From Methylosarcina fibrata AML-C10 (lineage in GTDB: Bacteria > Pseudomonadota > Gammaproteobacteria > Methylococcales > Methylomonadaceae): a stretch of DNA of 64,000 nucleotides. The translations under genes and the position numbers were made by a program. The notes under the pieces were generated by a model. It was not told the DNA's origin and ran no database searches. It saw nothing but the letters and a program-made list of their open reading frames with translations. This document shows, piece after piece, positions 55,183 through 64,000 of the stretch (its first letter is position 1; every line of letters begins with the position of its first letter). The stretch covers positions 2,058,990 to 2,122,989 of the forward strand of contig NZ_KB889965.1 in assembly GCF_000372865.1 (NCBI RefSeq), written 5' to 3'.

Positions 55183-55209
55183 TTATCCCGGCAGCCGTTG
55201 CCGGGATAA
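55183..55209. repeat. Strong inverted repeat between gnnA and trpF
   Basis: A perfect 11-bp inverted repeat (55183-55193 with 55199-55209) with a 5-nt loop lies in the 303-bp divergent gap (55037-55339). No T-run follows on either strand, so it is more likely an operator or RNA structure than a terminator. Nothing else gene-like is in the gap. Confidence 0.6.
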
Positions 55210-55265
55210 GAGTTCCTGCCGCCGAAGAACCGGTCGATTAGACGGGACCTTAAGCCGCCAATAAT

Positions 55266-55295
55266 TTGAGTCCAATCATAGAACGGTTTTATGTT
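55266..55295 (+). promoter_or_regulatory. Weak candidate trpF promoter
   Basis: TTGAGT at 55266-55271 and TATGTT at 55290-55295 are 18 bp apart. An alternative extended -10 (TGTTATTCT, 55292-55300) overlaps. The leader to trpF is about 40 nt and holds no obvious trp leader peptide. Confidence 0.35.
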
Positions 55296-55339
55296 ATTCT
55301 AATGCGCTTGGTTTTTTGTTAAATTCCGATATCACTTTT

Positions 55340-55972
55340 ATGCGGACTCGCGTTAAAATTTGCGGTTTTACTCGTGTCGAGGATGCGGTCTGTGCCGCTC
55401 GCCTTGGCGTGGATGCGATCGGCCTGGTGTTTTATCCGCCCAGCCCGAGAAACGTGGAAATCGCTCAGGCCGTCCGCATGGTCGAAGCCCTCCCCGCCTT
55501 CGTTTCGGTGGTGGCCCTGTTCGTCGATGAAGAAGAATCCCGCATTCGAGAAGTTTTACGAAGAGTTCCGGTCGACTGTTTGCAGTTTCACGGCGACGAA
55601 TCGGCCGAGACCTGCCGGCGCTATGGCAAGCGCTACATCAAGGCGGTACGCATGCGGCCGGGCACCGATATCCCGGCGCTGGCCCGGCAATATAACGATG
55701 CCGCCGGTTTGTTGCTCGACGCCTGGCATCCCGGCGTCCAAGGCGGCAGCGGCAGCCGGTTCGACTGGGAGTTGATTCCGGAAAATTGCGCCTTGCCTAT
55801 CGTGCTGGCCGGCGGGCTGGAAGCGGGCAATGCAAGAAAGGCGATACATACGGTAAAACCGTATGCGTTGGATGTGAGCAGTGGCGTGGAAGCCGAAAAA
55901 GGTGTGAAGGATGCAGCCAAAATGGCGGCATTCATGTCGGAAGTTAACGAGGGTGATAGAAAAATAATATGA
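55340..55972 (+). CDS. trpF: Phosphoribosylanthranilate isomerase
   Basis: 210 aa TIM-barrel enzyme of tryptophan synthesis. Family motifs are VKICGFTR (catalytic Cys), [18 protein letters not shown] and [18 protein letters not shown] at 55340 begins at the conserved region; an upstream TTG at 55316 is less likely. It shares an ATGA overlap with trpB. Confidence 0.95.
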   Translation: MRTRVKICGFTRVEDAVCAARLGVDAIGLVFYPPSPRNVEIAQAVRMVEALPAFVSVVALFVDEEESRIREVLRRVPVDCLQFHGDESAETCRRYGKRYIKAVRMRPGTDIPALARQYNDAAGLLLDAWHPGVQGGSGSRFDWELIPENCALPIVLAGGLEAGNARKAIHTVKPYALDVSSGVEAEKGVKDAAKMAAFMSEVNEGDRKII

Positions 55973-57171
55973 CAGCACAATATACCATGCCCGATGAGCG
56001 GGGCCATTTCGGCCCTTACGGCGGCATCTTCGTCGCGGAAACGCTGATACCGCCCATTCAGGAGCTCAACGCCGCTTATCAGCGGTATTTGAAAGATCCC
56101 GAATTTCTCGCCGAACTGGATGCCGATTTGCAGCATTACGTCGGCCGGCCGTCGCCTTTGTATCATGCCGAACGCTGGAGCCGGGAACTCGGCGGCGCGC
56201 AAATCTATTTGAAGCGGGAAGACCTCAACCATACCGGCTCGCACAAGATCAACAATACCGTCGGCCAGGCGCTGCTGGCCAAGCGCATGGGCAAAACCCG
56301 GATCATCGCCGAAACCGGCGCCGGCCAGCACGGCGTCGCCACAGCCACCGTGGCCGCGCGGCTGGGCCTGGAATGCGTCGTGTACATGGGCGCGGTCGAC
56401 GTCGCCCGCCAGTCCCTGAACGTTTACCGGATGAAACTCTTGGGCGCCAAAGTCGTCGCAGTCGAATCGGGCTCGAAGACGTTGAAAGATGCTCTGAATG
56501 AGGCACTGCGGGACTGGGTAACCAACGTCGACAATACGTTTTACATCATCGGCACGGTCGCAGGCCCGCACCCCTACCCTGCGATGGTTCGGGATTTCCA
56601 GGCCATTATCGGCCGGGAAGCCAAACAGCAGTGCCGGGAAATGACCGGACGCCTTCCGGACGCCCTGGTGGCCTGCGTCGGCGGCGGCTCCAACGCGATC
56701 GGCCTGTTTTATCCGTTCATCGACGATCCGTCGGTGCAATTGTACGGCGTCGAAGCCGCAGGCGACGGCGTCGCCACCGGCCGCCATTCCGCTCCGCTGT
56801 GCGCAGGCCGGCCCGGCGTGCTGCATGGCAACCGCACCTATTTAATGGCCGACGACGACGGCGAAATCATCGAGACTCATTCCATTTCGGCCGGGCTCGA
56901 TTATCCCGGAGTCGGGCCCGAACACGCTTGGCTCAAGGACACCGGCCGCGCCAACTACGTCAACATCACCGACAACGAGGCGCTGGAAGGCTTCTACGCC
57001 CTGACCCGTACGGAAGGCATCATTCCCGCGCTGGAGTCAAGCCATGCGATGGCTTATACGATGAAACTGGCTCCGAAAATGAACAAAGACCAGACCATTA
57101 TTGTCAACCTGTCCGGTCGCGGCGACAAAGATATGCAAACCATGGCCAAGCGCGAGGGGATAGAACTGTGA
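55969..57171 (+). CDS. trpB: Tryptophan synthase beta chain
   Basis: 400 aa PLP enzyme that joins indole to serine. The PLP Lys is in [31 protein letters not shown] and LSGRGDKD are present. The length is standard. It is coupled at both ends by 4-bp overlaps to trpF and trpA. Confidence 0.97.
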   Translation: MTAQYTMPDERGHFGPYGGIFVAETLIPPIQELNAAYQRYLKDPEFLAELDADLQHYVGRPSPLYHAERWSRELGGAQIYLKREDLNHTGSHKINNTVGQALLAKRMGKTRIIAETGAGQHGVATATVAARLGLECVVYMGAVDVARQSLNVYRMKLLGAKVVAVESGSKTLKDALNEALRDWVTNVDNTFYIIGTVAGPHPYPAMVRDFQAIIGREAKQQCREMTGRLPDALVACVGGGSNAIGLFYPFIDDPSVQLYGVEAAGDGVATGRHSAPLCAGRPGVLHGNRTYLMADDDGEIIETHSISAGLDYPGVGPEHAWLKDTGRANYVNITDNEALEGFYALTRTEGIIPALESSHAMAYTMKLAPKMNKDQTIIVNLSGRGDKDMQTMAKREGIEL

Positions 57172-57986
57172 GCCGATTAGCCGCCAAATTTGAAGAATTG
57201 TCGAAAGCGGGCCGCAAGGCTCTGATTCCGTTCATTACCGCCGGCGACCCCCATCCCGATTTCACGGTGCCGATGATGCATGCGATGGTCAAGGCCGGCG
57301 TCGACGTGATCGAACTGGGCGTGCCTTTTTCCGACCCGATGGCGGACGGTCCGGTCATCCAGCGCGCCAGCGAACGCGCCCTCGCCCATAAGATGAGCCT
57401 GCGGCGGACCCTGGCGATGGCGATGGAATTTCGAAAAATCGACCGGAAAACGCCGGTGGTGCTGATGGGCTATTTGAATCCGATCGAAGCGATGGGCTAT
57501 GAAGATTTCGCCAATGCGGCTCAGCGGGCCGAAGTGGACGGCATTTTGACGGTCGACCTGCCGCCCGAAGAGGGCGAGGAATGCGGGGCTCTGCTCAAGG
57601 CGCGGGGCATCGACCCGATCTTTCTCTTAGCGCCCAACAGCAGCGACGAGCGCATCCGGAAAATGTCCAGGATCGGCAGCGGCTATCTTTATTACGTGTC
57701 GCTGAAGGGCGTTACCGGCGCCGGGCATCTGGACATCGCGGACGTGGAAAAAAAACTGAAACAAATCAGGGCCAACGCCGCTCTTCCGGTCGGCATCGGT
57801 TTCGGCGTCAAGGATGCCGAGACGGCAAAAATAATTGCGGACATCGGCGATGGCGTCGTGATCGGCAGCGCCCTGATCAGCAAAATAGAAAACAATCTGG
57901 ATGATCCCGAGCGCGCTAAAATTGAAATCGTCGAATTGTTAACGGCCATGCGCCGGGCGATGGACAATTCGACGGCAACGGCATGA
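57168..57986 (+). CDS. trpA: Tryptophan synthase alpha chain
   Basis: 272 aa TIM-barrel enzyme releasing indole from indoleglycerol phosphate. The start is GTG at 57168 in a GTGA overlap with the trpB stop, with GAGGGG 8 nt upstream; the frame stays open far into trpB but that part is not TrpA. Catalytic residues are Glu in [16 protein letters not shown] and Asp in TVDLPPEE. Confidence 0.96.
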   Translation: MSRLAAKFEELSKAGRKALIPFITAGDPHPDFTVPMMHAMVKAGVDVIELGVPFSDPMADGPVIQRASERALAHKMSLRRTLAMAMEFRKIDRKTPVVLMGYLNPIEAMGYEDFANAAQRAEVDGILTVDLPPEEGEECGALLKARGIDPIFLLAPNSSDERIRKMSRIGSGYLYYVSLKGVTGAGHLDIADVEKKLKQIRANAALPVGIGFGVKDAETAKIIADIGDGVVIGSALISKIENNLDDPERAKIEIVELLTAMRRAMDNSTATA

Positions 57987-58020
57987 TCCCAATGAAGTAC
58001 GAAGAGGCAGATAGAAGACG

Positions 58021-59007
58021 ATGAGTTGGTTTCAGAAACTGGTTCCATCCACAATTCGAACAGAAAACTCCAATAAAAAAGGGACCGTTCCCGAAGGATT
58101 ATGGAACAAATGTCCCAGTTGCAATGCAATACTCTACAACCTGGAACTGGAAAGAAACCTGAGCGTCTGTCCGAAATGCGAACATCACATGCGCATTCCG
58201 GCGAGAACGAGGCTGGACATCTTTCTCGATGAAGAAGAGCGTGAAGAAATCGGCAAAGGCGTAAAACCGGTCGATCCGTTAAAATTCAAGGACAGCAAGA
58301 AATACAAGGACCGCATCGCCCAGGCGCAAAAACAAACCAAGGAAAACGACGCTCTGGTCGTCATCAAGGGCAAGCTGAAAGGCCGGGGTATTGTCGCGGC
58401 CGCCTTCGATTTCAACTTCATGGGCGGCTCGATGGGCTCGGTCGTCGGTGAACGCTTTATCCGCGGCGTCAACAAAAGCCTGGAGCTGGGCATTCCGTTC
58501 ATCGTCTTTACCGCCAGCGGCGGCGCACGCATGCAGGAATCGCTGTATTCGCTGTTCCAGATGGCGAAAACCAGCGCAGCGCTCACCAAACTGTCCGAGC
58601 ACGGCATTCCTTATATTTCCTTTATGACCGACCCGACGATGGGAGGCGTTTCCGCCAGTCTGGCGATGCTCGGCGACATCAACGTAGCCGAGCCGAACGC
58701 CCTGATCGGCTTCGCCGGTCCCCGGGTCATCGAGCAAACGGTGCGCGAAAAATTGCCCGAAGGCTTTCAGCGCAGCGAATTTCTTCAGGAACACGGCGCC
58801 ATCGACATGATTATCGACCGGCGGGAAATGCGCGATAAAATAGCGAGCATTCTGGCCATGCTGACGGCAGGCCGAACGCCGGCCTTTGCCCCGGCCCTTG
58901 CCGTCCCCGATACCGACGCGAACGAGGTTGCCGAAACGCCCGAAACGGAGCCGCTGCTGGACAGCATAGCCACCGATATCGAACAGAATCTTGATCAGGA
59001 TGAATGA
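58021..59007 (+). CDS. accD: Acetyl-CoA carboxylase carboxyltransferase subunit beta
   Basis: 328 aa subunit that transfers the carboxyl group from biotin to acetyl-CoA. The N-terminal zinc finger CPSC...CPKC (about 38-60) is present, then [10 protein letters not shown] and [11 protein letters not shown] with the oxyanion glycines. The C-terminal tail after residue 290 is acidic and variable. It ends in an ATGA overlap with folC. Confidence 0.96.
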   Translation: MSWFQKLVPSTIRTENSNKKGTVPEGLWNKCPSCNAILYNLELERNLSVCPKCEHHMRIPARTRLDIFLDEEEREEIGKGVKPVDPLKFKDSKKYKDRIAQAQKQTKENDALVVIKGKLKGRGIVAAAFDFNFMGGSMGSVVGERFIRGVNKSLELGIPFIVFTASGGARMQESLYSLFQMAKTSAALTKLSEHGIPYISFMTDPTMGGVSASLAMLGDINVAEPNALIGFAGPRVIEQTVREKLPEGFQRSEFLQEHGAIDMIIDRREMRDKIASILAMLTAGRTPAFAPALAVPDTDANEVAETPETEPLLDSIATDIEQNLDQDE

Positions 59008-60302
59008 CTGCATCCGGGCGCAATCGGTTAATGCAGCATTTTGATACCCTGAAGGGCTGGCTGGATTGGCAGGAAAGCTTGCATCCTTTGGCGATAGACC
59101 TCGGACTGGAACGGGCCGCCAACGTTTTTTCCAAACTGAATCCGGATTATCTCAAGCCGGTCACCGTCACGGTAGCCGGCACCAACGGCAAGGGTTCCTG
59201 CGTCGCCTATCTGGAAGCGATCTATCGGGCCCAGGGTTATCGGGTGGGCGCCTATACCTCGCCTCATATCCTGAAGTACAACGAACGCATTAAAATCGAC
59301 GGCCAGCCGGTAGAGGACGCTGCGATTTGCGCCGCCTTCACCCGTATCGAGGCGGTGCGCGGCGACGTCACCTTAAGCTATTTCGAGTTCGGGACCCTGG
59401 CCGCCCTTGATCTGTTCTTTCGATCGAAAGTCGACATCCAATTACTGGAGGTCGGCTTGGGCGGGCGGCTCGATGCGGTCAATATCATCGACCCCGACGT
59501 CTCGCTGATCAGCAGCATCGGCATCGATCATACCGACTGGCTGGGACCGACGCGGGAAGACATCGGCAGGGAGAAGGCCGGCATTTTCAGGGCGGCGACT
59601 CCGGCCATTGTCGGCGATCCGGACCCACCCTTTTCGATCTTTCAGACGGCCGAAAGCAAAAAAGCCCGGCTGTATTGCATCGGCCGGGATTTCAGGTACC
59701 ACAAACACGGGAATGAATGGCACTGGAGCGCCGATCGGCAACAATGTTTGCATTTACCGGAACCGGCTTTGAAAGGCGAACACCAGTATCGCAACGCTTC
59801 GTCCGTGCTATTGTCGGTATCCCTGCTCCAGGACAGGCTGCCGGTCAGCGACGCGTCCATCCGTACGGGTCTGGCGGCGACTCGCCTACCCGGTCGTTTT
59901 CAGTTGATCGACGGCGATGTTCCGATCCTCCTGGACGTCGGACACAACCCTCAGGCGGTCGGCACCCTGGCCGAATACCTGCATGAGCATTTTCCGGGCA
60001 AACGCGTGCATGCGATTTTCTCGATGATGAAAGACAAGGACATAGCCGGAGTCCTTGAAATCATGAATCCTTTTGTCCATGACTGGTTTTTTGCGCCGTT
60101 AGCCAATCCCAGATCCGTTACGGAGCCGGTGATACGAGAAATTTTTTTAAAAAACTCGATAAGCAGACTATCCTTCGGTTTTAAGGATTTTTCCGCAGCA
60201 TTTGCGGCAGCCAGACAACACTCCCGAAAAGGCGACCTGCTGCTGGTTTTCGGATCCTTTCTATTAGTGTCTGACTGCCTGACTGAGCTAAACAAAAAGT
60301 GA
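59004..60302 (+). CDS. folC: Folylpolyglutamate synthase / dihydrofolate synthase
   Basis: 432 aa Mur-ligase-type enzyme adding glutamate to folates. The P-loop is VAGTNGKGS, with [18 protein letters not shown], and [12 protein letters not shown] following. ATG at 59004 is preferred because it overlaps the accD stop and AGGA precedes it. accD-folC coupling is common in gammaproteobacteria. Confidence 0.95.
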   Translation: MTASGRNRLMQHFDTLKGWLDWQESLHPLAIDLGLERAANVFSKLNPDYLKPVTVTVAGTNGKGSCVAYLEAIYRAQGYRVGAYTSPHILKYNERIKIDGQPVEDAAICAAFTRIEAVRGDVTLSYFEFGTLAALDLFFRSKVDIQLLEVGLGGRLDAVNIIDPDVSLISSIGIDHTDWLGPTREDIGREKAGIFRAATPAIVGDPDPPFSIFQTAESKKARLYCIGRDFRYHKHGNEWHWSADRQQCLHLPEPALKGEHQYRNASSVLLSVSLLQDRLPVSDASIRTGLAATRLPGRFQLIDGDVPILLDVGHNPQAVGTLAEYLHEHFPGKRVHAIFSMMKDKDIAGVLEIMNPFVHDWFFAPLANPRSVTEPVIREIFLKNSISRLSFGFKDFSAAFAAARQHSRKGDLLLVFGSFLLVSDCLTELNKK

Positions 60303-60311
60303 GTTAACGAT

Positions 60312-61148
60312 ATGGACCAGGAATTAAAACAACGTTTGATCGGAGCGGCCGTAGTCACCGCCTTGGCGGCCATTTTTATTCCCATGCTGTTCGACGATCC
60401 GATCGACGACAGTGGCAAGGCAGTGAGCGAAATGAGCATTCCGCAAACGCCCGCCGTCACCGCCGAAGCCCCGGCGAACAAACTGCCGGCCAGCGCCGGG
60501 GAAGTAACGTCGCAGCCGCTTGAAGCCGAAGCGGAAACCCAAGACGCCGCGCGCGAGCCGGAGCCTCAAGCGCCGGAAAACAGCGAGCCGGAAGTGGTGG
60601 TAACCGAAGATACCGGGCAACCCGTCGACAATCAACAGTGGGTTGAAGAAAAATCCGTCGAAGCAGAACCGGAACCGGCGGCTGAAGACGTTTCGGCTCC
60701 TGCGCCGGCGGAAGCCGAAGCCGTGGAATCCCCCGCCCCGGCCAAGCCGACGGAACACAAGCGACCCACTCCGCCTCCGTCTCCGTCTTCAATTTCCGAA
60801 AGTCTGGAAGAGCAGGCCAAACCGGCGCCGGTCAAATCGGCTACCGAGCCCGTGGCGCCTCCGGTCAAAAAATCCGCCGCAGCGCCGAAAACCGAAGCTT
60901 CCAAAGCCGGCAAAGGACTGAGCCGATGGTATATTCAGGCCGGCAGCTTCGGTAAGAAGGAAAATGCACTGGCCCGTCTGGCGGATTTGCAAAAACAGGG
61001 ACTGCCCGTACTGATGGAAACGCAAAATACGGATAAAGGCACCTTATACCGGCTCAAAGTGGGCCCCCAGCTCGATAAAAAGCGGGCCATCGAAATCAAG
61101 AACCGGCTCAACAAACAAAACATCAAATCGATCATAATTGCCGAATGA
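60312..61148 (+). CDS. dedD: SPOR-domain protein, DedD-like
   Basis: 278 aa inner-membrane cell-division protein. One membrane helix at about residues 9-27 (IGAAVVTALAAIFIPMLF) is followed by a low-complexity Pro/Ala/Glu-rich periplasmic linker (about 45-200) and a C-terminal SPOR domain (WYIQAGSFGKKENA to about 275) that binds denuded peptidoglycan at the septum. The folC-dedD-cvpA-purF order is conserved in E. coli and Pseudomonas. Confidence 0.92.
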   Translation: MDQELKQRLIGAAVVTALAAIFIPMLFDDPIDDSGKAVSEMSIPQTPAVTAEAPANKLPASAGEVTSQPLEAEAETQDAAREPEPQAPENSEPEVVVTEDTGQPVDNQQWVEEKSVEAEPEPAAEDVSAPAPAEAEAVESPAPAKPTEHKRPTPPPSPSSISESLEEQAKPAPVKSATEPVAPPVKKSAAAPKTEASKAGKGLSRWYIQAGSFGKKENALARLADLQKQGLPVLMETQNTDKGTLYRLKVGPQLDKKRAIEIKNRLNKQNIKSIIIAE

Positions 61149-61168
61149 TGTCTAAGGGTTGAGTTTCC

Positions 61169-61678
61169 GTGGCTCTTTTCTCGGGTATGATTTGGGTAGA
61201 CTATGCCATTCTTGGGCTGGTCGGCATTTATTTTATCGTCGGTTTGGCGCGCGGCGGCAACAAGGAAATGCGGTCGCTGCTGGGCTGGTTGCTGGCTCTC
61301 GGCATAGCCTGGTGCTATGCCCTGGAATTTTCGGCCTTTCTGCAGACGGCCGTGGCTCACCCGCCGGCCAGAATGGCCGCCTCGTTTGTTCTGATGCTGA
61401 CGATCACCCGAATTTTCGCCGGTTTGATATTTTTTCTAATGGCTGAAGGAACAACAAAAGACAGGGTAACGCTGCTGGGCCATGCGGCGGGCATGATGGT
61501 CGGCCTGGTCCGCGGCTTGATTATCGTTGCTGCGATTGTCCTGTTAAGCGGACTGACGCCTCTGCCGAAGGATTCCTGGTGGCTGGAATCCCGATTGATT
61601 CCGCCTTTTCAATCGGTGGCCGTCTGGAGCCGGGATCATATTCCGTCAGGAATCGGCGGGTACATTCATTTCAGTTAG
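61169..61678 (+). CDS. cvpA: CvpA family membrane protein
   Basis: 169 aa with four membrane segments. The N-terminus WVDYAILGLVGIYFIVGLARG is the CvpA hallmark. It is named for colicin V production, and in several bacteria is linked to envelope stress tolerance. The start is GTG at 61169; an in-frame ATG at 61187 (MIWVDYAI) is an alternative. It precedes purF by 27 bp. Confidence 0.9.
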   Translation: MALFSGMIWVDYAILGLVGIYFIVGLARGGNKEMRSLLGWLLALGIAWCYALEFSAFLQTAVAHPPARMAASFVLMLTITRIFAGLIFFLMAEGTTKDRVTLLGHAAGMMVGLVRGLIIVAAIVLLSGLTPLPKDSWWLESRLIPPFQSVAVWSRDHIPSGIGGYIHFS

Positions 61679-61705
61679 TTATTTTTAATTTTCAGGTCGA
61701 TAAAA

Positions 61706-63214
61706 ATGTGTGGTATAGCTGCTATTGTTTCTCATCAAAACGTCAATCAGGAGTTATTTGATGCACTGACAGTCCTGCAACATCGCGGACAGGATGCCGC
61801 CGGCATCGTTACCAGTGAAAACGGGCGATTGCACTTGCGTAAGGACAACGGGCTCGCCCGCGACGTATTCACCAATGCCCAGATGCTGAAATTGAGAGGC
61901 AACATGGGCATCGCCCACGTCCGTTATCCGACCGCCGGCTGCACCAGTTCGGCCGAAGCGCAGCCGTTTTACGTCAATTCCCCGTTCGGCCTGACCCTGG
62001 CGCACAACGGCAATCTGACCAATACCGAAGAATTGAAAAAAGCGCTGTTCGTCGAAGACCAGCGCCACATCAATACCGATTCCGACTCCGAAGTGTTGCT
62101 GAACGTGTTTGCGCACGAATTGCAGAGCCTCGGCAAGCTGCATTTGACCGTCGACGACGTGTTCGAGGCGGTGCGCGGCGTCCATCGCCGATGCCGGGGA
62201 GCCTATGCGGTGGTGATCATGATCGCCGGTTTCGGCATCCTCGGCTTCCGCGATCCCCACGGCATCCGGCCGGTCGTTTTCGGCGAACGCAAAACCGACA
62301 AGGGCTCCGAATTCATGATTGCATCGGAAAGCGTCGCCCTCGACGTACTCGGCTTCGATCTGATTCGGGACATCGAACCCGGCGAAGCCGTTATCATCGA
62401 AGAGTCCGGCATACTGCATACCCGGCAGTGCGCGGACCAGGTCGATCACTGCCCCTGCATTTTCGAATACGTCTATTTTGCCCGCCCCGACTCGATCATC
62501 GACGATATTTCGGTGTATAAGGCCCGTCTTAGAATGGGCGAGAAGCTTGCCGAGAAAATTCAGCGGGTATGGCCGGATCACGACATCGACGTGGTGATTC
62601 CGATCCCCGACACCAGCCGCACGGCTGCGTTGCAGATGGCCAATCGGTTGGGCGTGAAATTCCGCGAAGGATTCATCAAAAACCGTTATATCGGCCGGAC
62701 TTTCATCATGCCCGGCCAGAAAATGCGGCAAAAATCGGTCAGACAAAAATTGAACGCGATCGGCCTCGAGTTCGAAGGCAAGAATGTTTTGCTGGTCGAC
62801 GACTCGGTGGTCCGGGGCACGACGTCCGAACAGATCATTCAGATGGCCCGGGACGCAGGCGCCAAAAAAGTCTATTTTGCCTCCGCGGCGCCGCCGGTCC
62901 GCTATCCGAACGTCTACGGCATCGACATGCCGGCGGCGCACGAATTGATTGCCCATAACCTGACCGAAGAGGAAGTGTGCAAGGCGATCGGCGCCGATCG
63001 GATAATTTACCAGGATCTTCAGGACCTGATCGAAGCCGTGCGCAAGGGCAATACCGCCATCGAACATTTCGACACTTCCTGCTTCAGCAAGGAGTACATT
63101 ACCGGCGACATCGACGACGACTATCTCGCTCGCATCGAAGCCTTGCGCAATGATCATGCGCAAAGCCAGCGCAATTCGGAAAATTTCATTATCGAAATGC
63201 AGAATTGCCAATAA
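61706..63214 (+). CDS. purF: Amidophosphoribosyltransferase
   Basis: 502 aa enzyme of the first purine step. The catalytic Cys follows the initiator Met (MCGIAAI), so the N-terminus must be processed. The glutaminase domain ([15 protein letters not shown]) comes first, then the phosphoribosyltransferase domain with the PRPP loop [14 protein letters not shown]. There is no propeptide, as in E. coli. Confidence 0.97.
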   Translation: MCGIAAIVSHQNVNQELFDALTVLQHRGQDAAGIVTSENGRLHLRKDNGLARDVFTNAQMLKLRGNMGIAHVRYPTAGCTSSAEAQPFYVNSPFGLTLAHNGNLTNTEELKKALFVEDQRHINTDSDSEVLLNVFAHELQSLGKLHLTVDDVFEAVRGVHRRCRGAYAVVIMIAGFGILGFRDPHGIRPVVFGERKTDKGSEFMIASESVALDVLGFDLIRDIEPGEAVIIEESGILHTRQCADQVDHCPCIFEYVYFARPDSIIDDISVYKARLRMGEKLAEKIQRVWPDHDIDVVIPIPDTSRTAALQMANRLGVKFREGFIKNRYIGRTFIMPGQKMRQKSVRQKLNAIGLEFEGKNVLLVDDSVVRGTTSEQIIQMARDAGAKKVYFASAAPPVRYPNVYGIDMPAAHELIAHNLTEEEVCKAIGADRIIYQDLQDLIEAVRKGNTAIEHFDTSCFSKEYITGDIDDDYLARIEALRNDHAQSQRNSENFIIEMQNCQ

Positions 63215-63289
63215 TCGGCAAGCCCGACAGATTTAACAACCTATCTTGTCGGGTTGTCGTCGCCGACCCAACCTACTCTCCGAGACATC

Positions 63290-64000
63290 ATGAACGAAAT
63301 CGACTGGAACGACTATTCTCTGGAAACGCAAGCCATCCGGGCCGGCCATCACAGGACCCATGAAGGCGAACACAGTCTGCCCATTTTCGCTACGTCCAGC
63401 TATGTGTTCAACAGCGCGGAAGAAGCTTCTTTGCGTTTTACCGGACAACTGCCGGGCAACGTCTATTCCCGCTTTACCAATCCGACCGTGGCCGCCTTTC
63501 AGGAACGGCTGGCGCTGATGGAAAAAGGCGAGCGCTGCCTAGCTTTCGCTTCCGGCATGGCGGCGATCATGGCGGTCGGCATGGGCTTGCTGAAAGCCGG
63601 CGATCACGTCGTCTGCTCGCGCGGCGTATTCGGCAATACCGTGCTGCTGTTCCAGAACTATTTCGGCAAGTTCGGCGTCGCCACCGACTTTGTCGACCTG
63701 ACCGACCTTGCCGCCTGGGAAGCGGCCATCCGGCCGAATACCCGTTTTCTGTTTCTGGAAACGCCGTCCAATCCGTTGACGGAAATCGCCGACGTCGCCG
63801 AACTGGCGTCCATCGCCCATCGGCACGGCTGTCTGCTCGTCGTCGACAACTGCTTCTGCACGCCGGCCCTCCAGAAACCGTTCGAACTCGGCGCCGACAT
63901 CGTCGTGCATTCCGCGACCAAGTATCTGGACGGGCACGGACGCTGCGTCGGAGGCGCGGTGATCGCCGGCAGCGAGATTATCGAAAAATCGATTTATCCG
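63290..64000 (+). CDS. metZ: O-succinylhomoserine sulfhydrylase (3' end outside window)
   Basis: The first 237 codons of a Cys/Met-metabolism PLP enzyme making homocysteine from succinylhomoserine. It opens with SLETQAIRAGHHRT and has YSRFTNPTV, the FASGMAAI and FLETPSNP motifs, and the PLP Lys in HSATKYLDGH. Its position after purF is that of metZ in Pseudomonas. The C-terminal third is missing only because the window ends. Confidence 0.92.
   Translation, partial: MNEIDWNDYSLETQAIRAGHHRTHEGEHSLPIFATSSYVFNSAEEASLRFTGQLPGNVYSRFTNPTVAAFQERLALMEKGERCLAFASGMAAIMAVGMGLLKAGDHVVCSRGVFGNTVLLFQNYFGKFGVATDFVDLTDLAAWEAAIRPNTRFLFLETPSNPLTEIADVAELASIAHRHGCLLVVDNCFCTPALQKPFELGADIVVHSATKYLDGHGRCVGGAVIAGSEIIEKSIYP

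Noticed and set aside
61754-63211. 485-codon open frame on the minus strand over purF
   Set aside because: It mirrors purF almost exactly and shows no motif or ribosome-binding site; purF is certain.

Overview
The window is a compact chromosomal segment of roughly 55% G+C from a gammaproteobacterium, most probably a type I methanotroph (Methylococcales, close to Methylomicrobium/Methylosarcina). This placement is inferred from two things. The fatty-acid, tryptophan and purine gene orders are gammaproteobacterial, and the CorA-type copper protein beside a long di-heme peroxidase is so far described from methanotrophs. I found no tRNA or rRNA genes, insertion sequences, prophage or CRISPR arrays. 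Coding density is high and base composition is even throughout.

Layout. 1-1915 (-): end of a sugar-type ABC importer operon (lipoprotein binding protein, then permease). 2247-4978 (-): small hypothetical protein, YVTN propeller, SRPBCC protein and alpha/beta hydrolase. 5148-16341 (+): the classic cluster yceD-rpmF-plsX-fabH-fabD-fabG-acpP-fabF-pabC-mltG-tmk-holB-pilZ-tatD, followed by moaA. 17522-19275 (-): porin plus a PstS-like periplasmic protein. 19545-27013 (-): seven-gene V/A-type ATPase operon in the order B-D-I-K-E-C-like-A. 27175-28668 (-): three Hsp20 genes. 28877-32438 (-): copper locus of a His-tailed secreted protein, a CorB/SACCP-like di-heme peroxidase and CorA. 32852-40777: multipass membrane protein, alkaline phosphatase, di-heme cytochrome c peroxidase, aldehyde dehydrogenase, methyltransferase and a small membrane protein. 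41013-46396 (-): recA-recX-alaS-lysC. 46920-50887 (+): stressosome module. 51004-55036 (-): small membrane protein, then an lpxB operon with two nucleotide-sugar genes. 55340-64000 (+): trpF-trpB-trpA-accD-folC-dedD-cvpA-purF-metZ (metZ cut by the window edge).

How the genes fit together. The + strand clusters are housekeeping genes. The accessory content is more interesting. The stressosome module has a globin-coupled RsbR, RsbS, RsbT, an RsbX-like phosphatase, and an RsbU with an RsbT-binding N-terminus and a LOV-like domain lacking the adduct cysteine. The V-type ATPase keeps the polar ligands of Na+-binding K rings, and its gene order is a circular permutation of the chlamydia/spirochaete order. 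CorA carries the W-x-H motif of kynurenine-type copper sites next to a MauG-family di-heme enzyme. A Gfo/Idh oxidoreductase and a DegT aminotransferase precede lpxB, as gnnA/gnnB do in Acidithiobacillus, which predicts 3-amino (amide-linked) lipid A.

Family calls rest on motifs and sequence resemblance read by eye. No database search was run.
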